Below, one piece after another: positions 44,584 to 54,444 of a DNA stretch of 64,000 nt; position 1 is the stretch's first letter, and the number at the start of each line of letters is the position of its first letter. Source of the stretch: Gammaproteobacteria bacterium (GTDB lineage: Bacteria; Pseudomonadota; Gammaproteobacteria; GRL18). Position numbers and translations under genes: made by a program. A model generated the notes under the pieces. It searched no databases and was not told where the DNA came from. It saw nothing but the letters and a program-made list of their open reading frames with translations. The DNA lies in assembly GCA_016744995.1 (NCBI GenBank), contig JADGDG010000001.1:164011-228010 (forward strand), written 5' to 3'.

Positions 44584-45735
44584 TCAGACCTTTAATTTAG
44601 ATTTGTATAGCTTAAGCAACTCTTGTGTGACATATTCTCTGGAAAAGTCTAATTGTACCCGACTTAATGCATTTTTTCCTAATTCCTGTCTTCTTTCAGG
44701 ATCCTTTAATAAGGTTACTAAGGTGTTTGCAAGCTCCGTAACATCGCCTGGCTCAAAAAGCAGTCCCGTTTCATTTTCATCAATAGCATCTGTTACTCCA
44801 TATATTCTTGAACCAATTGCTGGTATGCCACATGCTGCTGCTTCAATTATCACACTCCCAAAACCTTCACGATAGCTGGGCAAGCAGAAAATATCACAAG
44901 CCATCATATAGTTCTCAGGCTCATTGGTCTGAGCAATAAAGTGCAGACGCAAGCCACAGCCAGACAAAATTTGCTTAACATCACCTTGTAAATTATCTTC
45001 ATCCGGCCCAACAATCACCAGATGCACATCAGGAAACCTTTTTTCAAGTAAACTAAAAGCCTGCGCCAGGTCAATAATGCCTTTATCTTTTTTAAGTCGC
45101 CCTAAAAATAAAACACCAATGGAACGATCATCCAGCCCTATCTTTGCCCGCATTTCTTTTCGAGTTTTTTTATTAAGACAAAACCGCTGTAAATTAACTC
45201 CGCAAATAGAACCTTTAGCAATAACCAGAGAATGGTTAATTGAAACAACTCCCTCCTGAATTAAAAATGTTCTCTGTGAAGCACTATCCACTAAAATAGT
45301 ACTGGCAGACCAGGCAATTATTTTATCCATTATCTTAAGAATTAACCTGGAAACTCCCTGTCTGGTAGCCCATACCTGCCCTGTGAACATGTGGATCCTA
45401 ACCGGAACACCGGCCAAAAAAGCGCTTACCATTGATAGAAGCCCGGCTTTTGGTGTCACAGAGTGTACAGAGTCATACTTATTTCGGCGAAAACAAAGAA
45501 ATAAAGCCCACAATGCTTTAAGATCTGACCATGGTGCAATTTCACGATGAATATCAATCGGTATAAATTTAACCATTGGGGCAACCTGACCTAATTCAGA
45601 GGCACTTTTAGCATTGGTAATAACAGTGACGTCATAAAGCTCACTGAGTGCAATAATTTGATCTTTAAGAAAAAAATTTATTGTCATAGGCACAGTTACA
45701 ACAAAAACAATCTTCTTTTTCACATTTCCATCCAA
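44584..45735 (-). CDS. Glycosyltransferase family 4 (PglA-like)
   Basis: A 383-residue GT-B enzyme of family GT4. The C-terminal half has VLFLGRLKKDKGI for the donor site and the ExxxxxxxE motif in YREGFGSVIIEAAACG. It probably adds the second sugar to the lipid-linked bacillosamine. The open frame begins with TTG; a GTG at 45723 (VKKKIVFVV) preceded by GGATGGAAAT is an equally likely start. It lies 5 nt before the phosphosugar transferase gene. Confidence 0.9.
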   Translation of the reverse strand: MDGNVKKKIVFVVTVPMTINFFLKDQIIALSELYDVTVITNAKSASELGQVAPMVKFIPIDIHREIAPWSDLKALWALFLCFRRNKYDSVHSVTPKAGLLSMVSAFLAGVPVRIHMFTGQVWATRQGVSRLILKIMDKIIAWSASTILVDSASQRTFLIQEGVVSINHSLVIAKGSICGVNLQRFCLNKKTRKEMRAKIGLDDRSIGVLFLGRLKKDKGIIDLAQAFSLLEKRFPDVHLVIVGPDEDNLQGDVKQILSGCGLRLHFIAQTNEPENYMMACDIFCLPSYREGFGSVIIEAAACGIPAIGSRIYGVTDAIDENETGLLFEPGDVTELANTLVTLLKDPERRQELGKNALSRVQLDFSREYVTQELLKLYKSKLKV

Positions 45736-45736
45736 A

Positions 45737-46945
45737 TTAAGCCTTTACTTCCCTTATGGATTCCATCTGTTTATAATCTGATGCAAAAAGTAGAGCCACA
45801 GGCAACCAGACTAAGAACCAAACTTCTTTGGGGCGTGTTATAAAATTTGTTCCTTCTGTTAAGCCTGCAAGCATTCCATACAGCAAGATACTAAGCCCAA
45901 CTTGCGCCAGGATGGAATGACTATTTTTTAGCCCCTTCAATATAAGGCTAATATTGAGCCCAATCCATGCGACAAATCCTATAATGCCTATATTATAAAG
46001 TAGCCCAAGGTAAAGGCTGTGGGTATCGCTAAAATTTGCTTGTATTTCTTCAATGTAGATATTCACTTCCGTTCCAAAGCCAAAGCCCAGCAGGGGATTA
46101 GTTGATATTTCCCCCAGAACAACTGACCAAATTTGAGGGCGAAATGACAGACCTCGTTCAATGAGCATGTCATAATTAATTACAAAAAAAACAGTCAGTA
46201 AGCACAAAACACTTAAAACAACATAAAGCACAAATTTATTTTGGCGCTTCCAAAGCAAATAAAGAAAAACACCACTTAAGGCGACAAGAGGTGTTCTGGC
46301 TTTTGTGAGGACAACAAACCCCAGAAGGCAGGCAAACAAAATAAAAAGCAACAGGTCTTTTTTCCAGTTCCGCTCCAAAGAAAAAAAATAAACCATTATA
46401 AACACCGCCATAGTGCCGTATATATGAGAAGATAATAAAGGATTTGAGAGACTCCCAGCACCAATAATACCAATCCCCTCATAAAATTTACTATAATATA
46501 ATTGATAGAGTTCATAAAAACTATAAAATGCAGCAAAGGCAAAACTAAAAGCCGAAAGCAATAACACCTTAATAATCCTGTCTTCGCCTGTTTTTGCTAA
46601 ATACACCATTCCAATAATAAACAGCAGAACAAGGAGCAGACGCTTTATTTGTCTGAAATCCAAAACTGAAGCATCATTCCATAGCAAACTAACAGCACAA
46701 AAAAACAAGAAAAATAACAAAAGTTTAAATGATAATGAAGACCATAAGCTCTCCCAAACATCCCTATCCAAAAAAAACAAGACAAGAACAGGAAGCATAA
46801 AAAATATATAACACTGAGTATGGTATGCGCTCATACTGGGGAAATACAATATCCCCGTTAAAGTGAAAAAAAGCCCTATAGGAAGCACATAGCTGGATAG
46901 CAAGGTGTTAATTATATTTACATTTAATTTGTCAATTACCATCAT
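45737..46945 (-). CDS. O-antigen polymerase/ligase-like membrane protein (Wzy/WaaL family)
   Basis: A 402-residue protein with about ten to twelve membrane helices and a large loop between later helices containing RPQIWSVVLGEISTNPLLGFGFG, typical of the O-antigen ligase/polymerase family (Wzy_C). It would polymerise repeat units, or transfer them to lipid A core or protein. It is the first gene of the minus-strand sugar unit; the start has two tandem ATG codons. The 179-bp gap to the divergent fusion gene should contain promoters. Confidence 0.82.
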   Translation of the reverse strand: MMVIDKLNVNIINTLLSSYVLPIGLFFTLTGILYFPSMSAYHTQCYIFFMLPVLVLFFLDRDVWESLWSSLSFKLLLFFLFFCAVSLLWNDASVLDFRQIKRLLLVLLFIIGMVYLAKTGEDRIIKVLLLSAFSFAFAAFYSFYELYQLYYSKFYEGIGIIGAGSLSNPLLSSHIYGTMAVFIMVYFFSLERNWKKDLLLFILFACLLGFVVLTKARTPLVALSGVFLYLLWKRQNKFVLYVVLSVLCLLTVFFVINYDMLIERGLSFRPQIWSVVLGEISTNPLLGFGFGTEVNIYIEEIQANFSDTHSLYLGLLYNIGIIGFVAWIGLNISLILKGLKNSHSILAQVGLSILLYGMLAGLTEGTNFITRPKEVWFLVWLPVALLFASDYKQMESIREVKA

Positions 46946-47124
46946 TTACTCGTTGCCATCCTAAATCCCCACATCCTGCAGAATATTCCTCAATAAACTT
47001 GCAACTCTGTTAAAAGCGGTAATTATTCGTTATCATGTGCCTGATAAACAGCTCCTACTATAGGGAAATTTTTCAATTCATTCAATAATTTATTAACTCA
47101 TAATTAACCATCATTGGAAAAAAA

Positions 47125-50100
47125 TTGAAACTAGCGTCAACACGGAATATCTGGATACTCTATTTTTGTTATTCAGCAGTAATTGCCATAATTTTTCAAA
47201 AGCTTCTCCTTCCTCTGATCCCATCATTACATGGTGGTGCCGGATTAATCAGCAATGATGCCCATTTATTTCATTTAAAAGCCATTGCCTTTGCTAATGA
47301 AATAAAAACCCAGGGCTGGACTCACTGGACCCCATGGATAAGCAAAGCATATACCGGCAATGTTGCCACACTAGCTGCACTCTATGTCTATTTTAAGCCT
47401 GACCCAGCTATTATTATCCCCATCAATGCTGCTTTACATGCAACAGGGGGAATACTTATTCTTTTAATTGGACGTTTAATCTGGCCCGGGCGTACTGGTC
47501 TTTATGCTGGCCTGGCAGCATCAGTTTTATTTATTATATTTCCTTCTGCATTAAACTGGTATGCCCAGATACACAAAGATGGATATTCCATCGCTGGTTT
47601 ACTCATATTTTTATACTCATGGTTAAGCTGGTCTAATAAGGAAATTTCATTAAAAAATACTCTGTTTTTTTTCCTGGGAATTATAACTGCCTGCCTACTC
47701 ATCGCATATGTCAGACCCCATATCATTCAAATTCTGATCCCAATAAGCCTGTTGATGTTTTTCCTGCTTCTGTTTCATTGGTTATTTCAACAAAAAATAA
47801 ATAATCATAATATATGGTCTCGAGTCATCAGCAGTATAGTTGCAATTGTTTTAATCATGAGCATTTCTGTTTTTTTAAAGAAAATATATTCAGTTGATGG
47901 TTCTGTTGCATATTTTAATAAGATAATAACTTCTTATAAAGAAATTAATAAGCAAAACTGGCAATCTAATATAATAATAACGAACTCTAATCTTGGCACA
48001 ACCACTGAAGAAGTCAGCCTTGAAATTCCTAAACATAGTACTTCAATGCTCAATGCAGCAATCACCAAACAATTTATAGCCATCCCGGAAACCAGTTATA
48101 TTTTCTCAGTCTACACAAATTCAAATTCTTCCTTGAAGGCGTCAATTACACTAACCGATGGTGAAAATTCTGTCTCTTCTATTATTAAGAAAGGAAAGCA
48201 CTCTCACAAACTTATCTTAAAAACATCCAAAAATGCAAATGCTATAACGGTTAATTTATTAAGCGGTGAACTAGAAAAAAAATCTAAAACCACGATTATA
48301 AATTTTACTAATTTCAGATATCCATATAGACAATGGCAATGGGAAAAAACAAGTTGGCTTCCAGAATACATAGAAAACAACTTACAAGGTATCTCGACTA
48401 TCAGAACCAGCTTTATCAGAACAGGTAAAGATGCAAACTCTATTATAGATAAAAATATCATCCCTTCGAACGCCTATGAGATGGTGCGCCATTTTCCCAG
48501 GGCACTACAAATTGCACTTCTAGCTCCATTTCCTGACACCTGGCTTGATAAAATATCAATTACACGGCTTGTCGGCATTACAGAAACGTTTATTTGGTAT
48601 TTAATCATACCCGGAATTTTTATGGCTCTGTTCTACCGACCATCCACACCTATTTTTTTACTATTGATTTTTTCACTGAGTTTCTTGCTCATTAATGGAT
48701 ACATAACAACTAATATCGGTTCACTTCACAGAGTGCGCTATCCATTTATATTTCTATTAATGATCATCGGATCCTCGGGATGGATTAAATTCATTTACCC
48801 AAGATATAAAATCTGGAATAAAAAAAGAAAATACAAACAAAACTTAAATCAGAAAAACAATTCTTCCATCCAGACAACAGCTCTGAATAGAAAACAAGCT
48901 ACAAAAGCAGGAGTAATGGTTACTGTACTCACTGGAGGTACTTTTCTACTCCTTTTCTTCCGTGATATATTAATGAGTCGCTGGTATGGCCTGGGTATTG
49001 AACTGGATGCATTTTATATTGCAATGGCAATACCTATGTTTTTTGTCAATTTTCTGAGCGTTCCATTAGGTGCAGCTATCATCCCAATTTATCAGAGAGT
49101 CAGGGAGCAGCAGGGAATCAAGGCAGCACAAAAATTTATCTCTAATATATCCTTTGTATCACTTGTGCTTTTGGGAGGGCTTTCATTAGTATTATTCATT
49201 GGCAGCCCCTGGCTGTTTAAAATATTTGGCTGGGGATTTAATGAACAGCAACTCACTCTGGCAAGGCAAATTTCACCTTATAGCATATTACTGCTTTTTT
49301 TTAGCGGCAGCGTTATCCTGGGAAACTCAATCCTCAATGCAAATAATCGCTTCTTTATACCAGCGTTAGCCAACGCAACTGTACCCATCATCGCAATATC
49401 TTTCCTGTTTTTACTATCAAATTCAGTTGGTATTATTGCAGTTGCTATCGGCATGGTCACAGGGCAAATAATGAACCTGTTTATTATTTACCACTATAAT
49501 AACCAAAATAAGATCTCATTTTTCCCAAGATATGAAAAACAAGAATTTCAACTAGTTAAATCCATTCTACCCATGCTTAGCGCTTTAGCGATTTCAGCAT
49601 TGTTTTTAAATGCAACTGTAGTTATTGACAGCATTATGGCATCTACCATCAGGGAAGGAAGTGTTGGCGCTTATAACCTGGGAATTAAAGCTGTTTCTTT
49701 TATTACCGGAGTTATTGGTGCGGGAGTCACTTCAGTTCTACTACCTTATTTTTCTTCTTATATTGCACAAGATAAGCTTGATGCTGGTAGAAATGAGCTT
49801 ATATTTTATTTATTCCTGGGTTCAATACTTACCATACCTGTGGGTCTGATATTTTTTGAATATTCCTATATTTTTATTAATTTTCTTTACCAGGGTGGAA
49901 ATATTAACACTGAAGATGCACAAATCATTTCCAATGTTGCGGCTTTTGGTATGATTCAACTGCCTTTTTTTACTGTTAATATTTTACTTGTCCGATTTGC
50001 AAATGCTCGTCAACATAGTCGCCTTGTTTTATATTCTGCGTTAGTAGGAATAGCACTGAATATTGCTTTAAACTTTATTTTTATAGACTCTATGGGTGAA

Positions 50101-50367
50101 GCTGGCCTCGCCTTAGCAACAACTTTGGCTTTATTCACCAGCTCACTCATTTTAATTATATCAATGTCAATAAGAGGAGATATTGCCTTCAACGGAATTG
50201 CAACATTAATGATGTTATGGCTACTCTATCTTACTGCAATTGTATCATTACATTTTCAAAGTAGTGCCGGTGTTTTTATATCAATTATTAGCGCTATTAT
50301 CTTACTCATCTTAGGAAAAAATATAAATAATGATAAAAAATCACTATTTAAAACAAACAATACTTAA
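47125..50367 (+). CDS. Fusion of a GT-C-like membrane protein with a MurJ/MviN-type flippase
   Basis: A 1080-residue protein. Residues about 1-565 form a multi-helix GT-C-like half with a first periplasmic loop SNDAHLFHLKA (Asp45 a candidate catalytic residue) and a soluble beta-rich insert (about 270-400). A polar linker (about 566-590) leads to a MurJ/MviN-like flippase (about 592-1080) starting VTVLTGGTFLLLFFRDILM. An unfused relative of the first half is encoded at 51318-52703, which shows the halves are separable. I infer that one chain both modifies or elongates a lipid-linked glycan and flips it. The start is TTG with GGA upstream; no ATG is available before a stop. Confidence 0.8.
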   Translation: MKLASTRNIWILYFCYSAVIAIIFQKLLLPLIPSLHGGAGLISNDAHLFHLKAIAFANEIKTQGWTHWTPWISKAYTGNVATLAALYVYFKPDPAIIIPINAALHATGGILILLIGRLIWPGRTGLYAGLAASVLFIIFPSALNWYAQIHKDGYSIAGLLIFLYSWLSWSNKEISLKNTLFFFLGIITACLLIAYVRPHIIQILIPISLLMFFLLLFHWLFQQKINNHNIWSRVISSIVAIVLIMSISVFLKKIYSVDGSVAYFNKIITSYKEINKQNWQSNIIITNSNLGTTTEEVSLEIPKHSTSMLNAAITKQFIAIPETSYIFSVYTNSNSSLKASITLTDGENSVSSIIKKGKHSHKLILKTSKNANAITVNLLSGELEKKSKTTIINFTNFRYPYRQWQWEKTSWLPEYIENNLQGISTIRTSFIRTGKDANSIIDKNIIPSNAYEMVRHFPRALQIALLAPFPDTWLDKISITRLVGITETFIWYLIIPGIFMALFYRPSTPIFLLLIFSLSFLLINGYITTNIGSLHRVRYPFIFLLMIIGSSGWIKFIYPRYKIWNKKRKYKQNLNQKNNSSIQTTALNRKQATKAGVMVTVLTGGTFLLLFFRDILMSRWYGLGIELDAFYIAMAIPMFFVNFLSVPLGAAIIPIYQRVREQQGIKAAQKFISNISFVSLVLLGGLSLVLFIGSPWLFKIFGWGFNEQQLTLARQISPYSILLLFFSGSVILGNSILNANNRFFIPALANATVPIIAISFLFLLSNSVGIIAVAIGMVTGQIMNLFIIYHYNNQNKISFFPRYEKQEFQLVKSILPMLSALAISALFLNATVVIDSIMASTIREGSVGAYNLGIKAVSFITGVIGAGVTSVLLPYFSSYIAQDKLDAGRNELIFYLFLGSILTIPVGLIFFEYSYIFINFLYQGGNINTEDAQIISNVAAFGMIQLPFFTVNILLVRFANARQHSRLVLYSALVGIALNIALNFIFIDSMGEAGLALATTLALFTSSLILIISMSIRGDIAFNGIATLMMLWLLYLTAIVSLHFQSSAGVFISIISAIILLILGKNINNDKKSLFKTNNT

Positions 50368-50400
50368 TAGTATTCCAATGAACTTTATGGAACTCGTATT

Positions 50401-51336
50401 ATGCTAGTTGCAATTACGGGTGCAAGTGGATTTATTGGGCAGCACCTTGTCTTGTTTCATCGTTCTAAAGGAGATAAAGTTCGAGTTTTATCCCGAAAAG
50501 AATCAATTGATTTAACAGGAGTTGAATTTTACCAGGCTGATCTAACAAATCCAGATGATGATCTTGATAACTTCGTCAATGGAGTAGATGTTCTCTATCA
50601 TTGTGCCGGTGAGCTTAAAGATGAAAAAAAAATGCCAGCCATACATATTGATGGCACACGACGGCTGGCACAGGCGGCCGCAGGTAAAATAGGACGCTGG
50701 ATACAATTAAGCAGTGTAGGTGCATATGGTACATTTCGTTCAGGCCGTGTTAACGAACAGACTAAAGAATTACCTGTGGGAGTTTATGAAAAAACAAAAA
50801 CCATTTCTGACAATATTGTCCGAGAGTTTTTCTCTAAAAAGTCCTTTGAGCTGGTAATTATAAGACCATCTATTGTCTATGCCATAGATATGCCCAATCA
50901 GTCACTATTCCAATTAGTCTCCTTAATAAACAAAGGTATATTTTTTTATATTGGCTCAAAAAAAACTTGTGTCAACTATGTGCACCTCAATGATGTTATT
51001 AATGCTTTATATCTATGTGCCTCTCATCCTGATGCAATTGGAAATACCTATATTCTATCCGTTGATGCTTCTATGCAGAAAGCAATGGAATCCTTTGCCC
51101 AAAATCTAACAAAGAAAATAAGCAAAAGAAAACTTCCAGAAAAGCCATTAAGAATACTAACCTATTTATTCAAATGGCTTCCCCGCTTCCCATTATCACA
51201 AAGTCGTATTGATGTGCTCACTAATCAGGTAATTTATGATGGTGAACTCATCGTTAAACAGTTAAACTTTAAATACTCTGTTAGTATTGTTAAAGGTTTT
51301 CAAGAGATAGCATCCGAATGGAAGATAAAAAATTGA
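50401..51336 (+). CDS. NAD-dependent epimerase/dehydratase (extended SDR)
   Basis: A 311-residue SDR with the NAD motif GASGFIGQH (8-16) and the Y-x3-K pair in VYEKTKT, typical of nucleotide-sugar epimerases and reductases; SSVGAYG carries the active-site serine. It lies 33 nt after the fusion gene and its end overlaps the next gene by 19 nt, so all three are one transcription unit. The substrate is unknown, probably an undecaprenyl- or nucleotide-linked sugar. Confidence 0.88.
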   Translation: MLVAITGASGFIGQHLVLFHRSKGDKVRVLSRKESIDLTGVEFYQADLTNPDDDLDNFVNGVDVLYHCAGELKDEKKMPAIHIDGTRRLAQAAAGKIGRWIQLSSVGAYGTFRSGRVNEQTKELPVGVYEKTKTISDNIVREFFSKKSFELVIIRPSIVYAIDMPNQSLFQLVSLINKGIFFYIGSKKTCVNYVHLNDVINALYLCASHPDAIGNTYILSVDASMQKAMESFAQNLTKKISKRKLPEKPLRILTYLFKWLPRFPLSQSRIDVLTNQVIYDGELIVKQLNFKYSVSIVKGFQEIASEWKIKN

Positions 51337-52703
51337 AACCAGCCCCTTTATTAACAAACTTAGCAACACATTCAGGCATGATAAAGCTATGGTGTCTATT
51401 TTTTTTTTATTGCATAATTATTAGCCTGATATTTCAAAATATACTATTGCCTCTGGTCCCTTCTCTGCATGCAGGCTCAGGACTATTAAATGGTGATTCA
51501 TACCGTTTTCACTTAAAGGCAATTTCATTTGCAAATGAAATAAAGATAAACGGCTGGAACCATTGGACGCCATGGATCACAGAATCTTACACCGGTAATG
51601 TTGCTATTTTAGCCGCATTGTACGTTATATTTGATCCCAATCCCTCTTTACTTATTCCCATTAATGCTTGTCTGCATGCAACTGGCGGCTTGCTTATCTT
51701 TTTAATTGGAAAAGCGATATGGCCTGGCAGAATTGGCATTTACGCGAGCTTAGTAACCTCAATACTTTTTATTATCTTTCCTTCATCACTAAACTGGTAC
51801 GCCCAAATTCACAAAGACGGCTATTCGATTGTTGGGCTACTAATAATCATGTATAGCTGGCTTCGTTGGATGGACAAAGAGAGTACAATAAAAAGTAATT
51901 TATTATTTCTTTTTTTGAATATTGTTGGCTGCTTTCTAATTGTAATTGTCAGACCTTATGTTGTGCAATTACTTCTACCGATATCCTTGTTAATGTTTTT
52001 TCTGGTAGTTAGCTATTCCTTTTGGGCAGAAAAAACCAATAGAAAAGCAGCATGGTCCAGAACAGGCACTATCATTATAGTTCTATCCATCATTGGACTC
52101 ATCAGTACAGTTCCAGCAGCATTATCAAAAAAGAATTTTTCTCTTGCTAAAAAATCTGATCAGGTTATTGAGCATATTTCCAGGCAACAACCTGTCCATG
52201 TTCAGGAATGGCATTGGGAAGATAGCAACCTGTTACCTGCCACACTTGAAAGATTTTTCAAAGGAGCTTCCAGCTTAAGAGTCCACTTTATAAGAGCTGG
52301 AGAAATAAGAAAATCTGAATCAATGATCGATTCAGATATAAAGCCCGATAACCTTTTTGAGATGTTGGCCTATCTGCCAAGATCACTACAAATTTCACTC
52401 TTCGCACCATTCCCTAAAGACTGGCTCAACAAATTGTCGATGACAAGGTTAGTCGGTGTAACAGAAACTATCATCTGGTATTTAATCGCCCCGGGCATTT
52501 TACTTGCTCTATATTACCGATGCTCCATAAACATTCTTCTTATTTTAACATTTGCTTTATCATTTTTAATTATAAATGGTTATGTCATAGCAAATATAGG
52601 AACCCTTCATAGAGTCCGCTACCCATTTATATTCCTGCTCATGCTTATTGGCACAAGCGGCTGGATACAACTATGGTATGAAAAAGTAAAAAAACAAATG
52701 TAA
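51318..52703 (+). CDS. GT-C-like membrane protein, unfused paralogue
   Basis: A 461-residue protein with about ten helices, clearly homologous to the first half of the fusion at 47125-50367. Over 39 residues (IFQ...FANEI) 26 are identical, including the loop D-x3-FHLKA (Asp60 here), and the NWYAQIHKDGYS segment is unchanged. It lacks the beta-rich insert and has no flippase part. A tandem duplication, separated by the SDR gene, is the simplest origin. Role as a membrane glycosyltransferase is inferred from topology. Confidence 0.82.
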   Translation: MEDKKLKPAPLLTNLATHSGMIKLWCLFFFYCIIISLIFQNILLPLVPSLHAGSGLLNGDSYRFHLKAISFANEIKINGWNHWTPWITESYTGNVAILAALYVIFDPNPSLLIPINACLHATGGLLIFLIGKAIWPGRIGIYASLVTSILFIIFPSSLNWYAQIHKDGYSIVGLLIIMYSWLRWMDKESTIKSNLLFLFLNIVGCFLIVIVRPYVVQLLLPISLLMFFLVVSYSFWAEKTNRKAAWSRTGTIIIVLSIIGLISTVPAALSKKNFSLAKKSDQVIEHISRQQPVHVQEWHWEDSNLLPATLERFFKGASSLRVHFIRAGEIRKSESMIDSDIKPDNLFEMLAYLPRSLQISLFAPFPKDWLNKLSMTRLVGVTETIIWYLIAPGILLALYYRCSINILLILTFALSFLIINGYVIANIGTLHRVRYPFIFLLMLIGTSGWIQLWYEKVKKQM

Positions 52704-52706
52704 TAA

Positions 52707-53528
52707 CTATTTAAAAATTTTATTTAAGAAAGAGATAATGACAGATGCAATATATTTTTTTGCCAAGGTAAGGCGAATGCAATTGTATAAGTCCAATCTA
52801 TTTTCTAACAACATATAATCAACAGTGCAGCGTAGAGCACGAACCTGTTGTTTATTCCCACCAATTCCAGATAATGAATTTTTGCCAAAGCGATATCTGA
52901 TTAATGGTTTTCGGATTAAGCCATATGACACATCATCTCGGCCCAGTAGACTAAGCCACAAAGCATAGTCCTCTGCAGCAATATAGTCTTCATCTTCATT
53001 AAAAGAATTAATTAAATCCCGCTTAATCATTACACTGGGCAGCATAATAAAGTTATTCATAACAAAAGCACATTGAGACTTAAAATAACTCCTATAACTC
53101 AATTTTATACGATATAACATTGAGAGAAACATTCTATTTTTAGACTTCTCATCAATAACATAGATATTACTACTCGTGAAGTTCAATCCTTGCTGTGCCA
53201 TAAAATTCATCTGCAGTTCCAGTTTTTCTGGCACCCATAAATCATCAGAGTCAATAAATGCCAGATACTCTCCCTGAGCAACCTTCATCGCTACATTCCT
53301 TGGATAAGCAGGCCCTCCCTTATTAATATCCAGTTTTATAACCTTGATCCGCTTATCTCTATCTAAAAATTTAGCAATAATATTACTAGATGAATCTGTG
53401 CAAGCATGATCAACAATAATAAACTCAAAGTTTTTATAAGATTGATTTAAAACTGATTCAATTGTTTCTGTAACATAATTTTCAGCATTATAGACAGGTA
53501 GTATTACTGAAACTATTACTTCATTCAT
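52707..53528 (-). CDS. Glycosyltransferase family 2
   Basis: About 273 residues with a GT-A fold. SVILPVYNAENYVTETIES opens the nucleotide-binding domain, and FIDSDDLWVPEKL holds the metal-binding DxD. I start at the ATG at 53528 (MNEVIVSVILP), which overlaps the preceding SDR gene by 8 nt; an upstream open stretch is rich in Met and has no family match. It ends 3 bp from the convergent stop of the plus-strand unit. Confidence 0.92.
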   Translation of the reverse strand: MNEVIVSVILPVYNAENYVTETIESVLNQSYKNFEFIIVDHACTDSSSNIIAKFLDRDKRIKVIKLDINKGGPAYPRNVAMKVAQGEYLAFIDSDDLWVPEKLELQMNFMAQQGLNFTSSNIYVIDEKSKNRMFLSMLYRIKLSYRSYFKSQCAFVMNNFIMLPSVMIKRDLINSFNEDEDYIAAEDYALWLSLLGRDDVSYGLIRKPLIRYRFGKNSLSGIGGNKQQVRALRCTVDYMLLENRLDLYNCIRLTLAKKYIASVIISFLNKIFK

Positions 53529-54444
53529 CTGCATCATCTTTAAGCAATATTGCATCAACATAGTGTTGCAAACCATCAATCAGTGGAATTGATGATTGCC
53601 AGTTTAACCGCTCTTTTGTTCGTATGGTGTCTGCCACAGCCTGCATCGTATCCCTTTGGCGATAATTAAAAGCACCCCACTCAATATTAGCTTTCAAATG
53701 AGTATGATCTTCTATAAATTTTGCCAATTCCCGAATACTATAACCACGCCCAGTACCCACACTATATTCACTATAATGACTTTCTAATAAATGAGCATTT
53801 TTAAGCAAGTGAATAAAGAAATCAGAAACATCATCAATATGTATGAAGTCTAAAATCTGCTCACCTGCAGTCATTTTAACCGGCACTTTTGCATTGAGAG
53901 ATTCAAATAAATAGTCAATAACTTTTTTCTTTTTAGACTTTTTTCCATAGACAGTGTATAAAATTGCATTGACAAATTTAAAACCATACGCCTGGCTAAA
54001 ATAATCAATAATATATCGTGAAGATGTCTTAGTTGCTGAATAAAAATAAGCAGGACTTATTTCATTATCATTGTAAAAATATTCAGAAAATGAACCTGCA
54101 TTTACAAACAATTCTAGCTCTGTTGTTCTTAGCGCATCAAGTAAGTGTGACACAAAAACAATATTTGATTCAATCAGTTCATTAATTGCCTGTAAATCAT
54201 CATTACTGCTCGAATAAGAGGCTAAATGGATAACAATTTCTGGACAAAACTGATGAATTTGGGCTTTAAAGATAGGCTCTACTGTATACTCAATACAAGA
54301 AACCTGGGGAGGAAAAATTTCTTTTGCATTTACCATATCTCTTACAACGATTGAAACAACACATTGATTATCAATAAGTTTTTTAACTAAAGTTTGGCCA
54401 ATATAACCTGTTCCTCCTGTCAATAGTATTTTTTTACCAATCAT
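53521..54444 (-). CDS. NAD-dependent sugar epimerase/reductase in the CDP-sugar unit
   Basis: About 307 residues, an extended SDR with GGTGYIGQTL and Y-x3-K in FYSATKTSS. Directly after CDP-glucose dehydratase and an RmlC-like epimerase, it probably reduces the 4-keto group to give the final CDP-6-deoxyhexose, in the manner of abequose or tyvelose synthases. The ATG at 54444 overlaps the RmlC-like gene by 11 nt; an upstream ATG would add 7 residues. Confidence 0.85.
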   Translation of the reverse strand: MIGKKILLTGGTGYIGQTLVKKLIDNQCVVSIVVRDMVNAKEIFPPQVSCIEYTVEPIFKAQIHQFCPEIVIHLASYSSSNDDLQAINELIESNIVFVSHLLDALRTTELELFVNAGSFSEYFYNDNEISPAYFYSATKTSSRYIIDYFSQAYGFKFVNAILYTVYGKKSKKKKVIDYLFESLNAKVPVKMTAGEQILDFIHIDDVSDFFIHLLKNAHLLESHYSEYSVGTGRGYSIRELAKFIEDHTHLKANIEWGAFNYRQRDTMQAVADTIRTKERLNWQSSIPLIDGLQHYVDAILLKDDADE

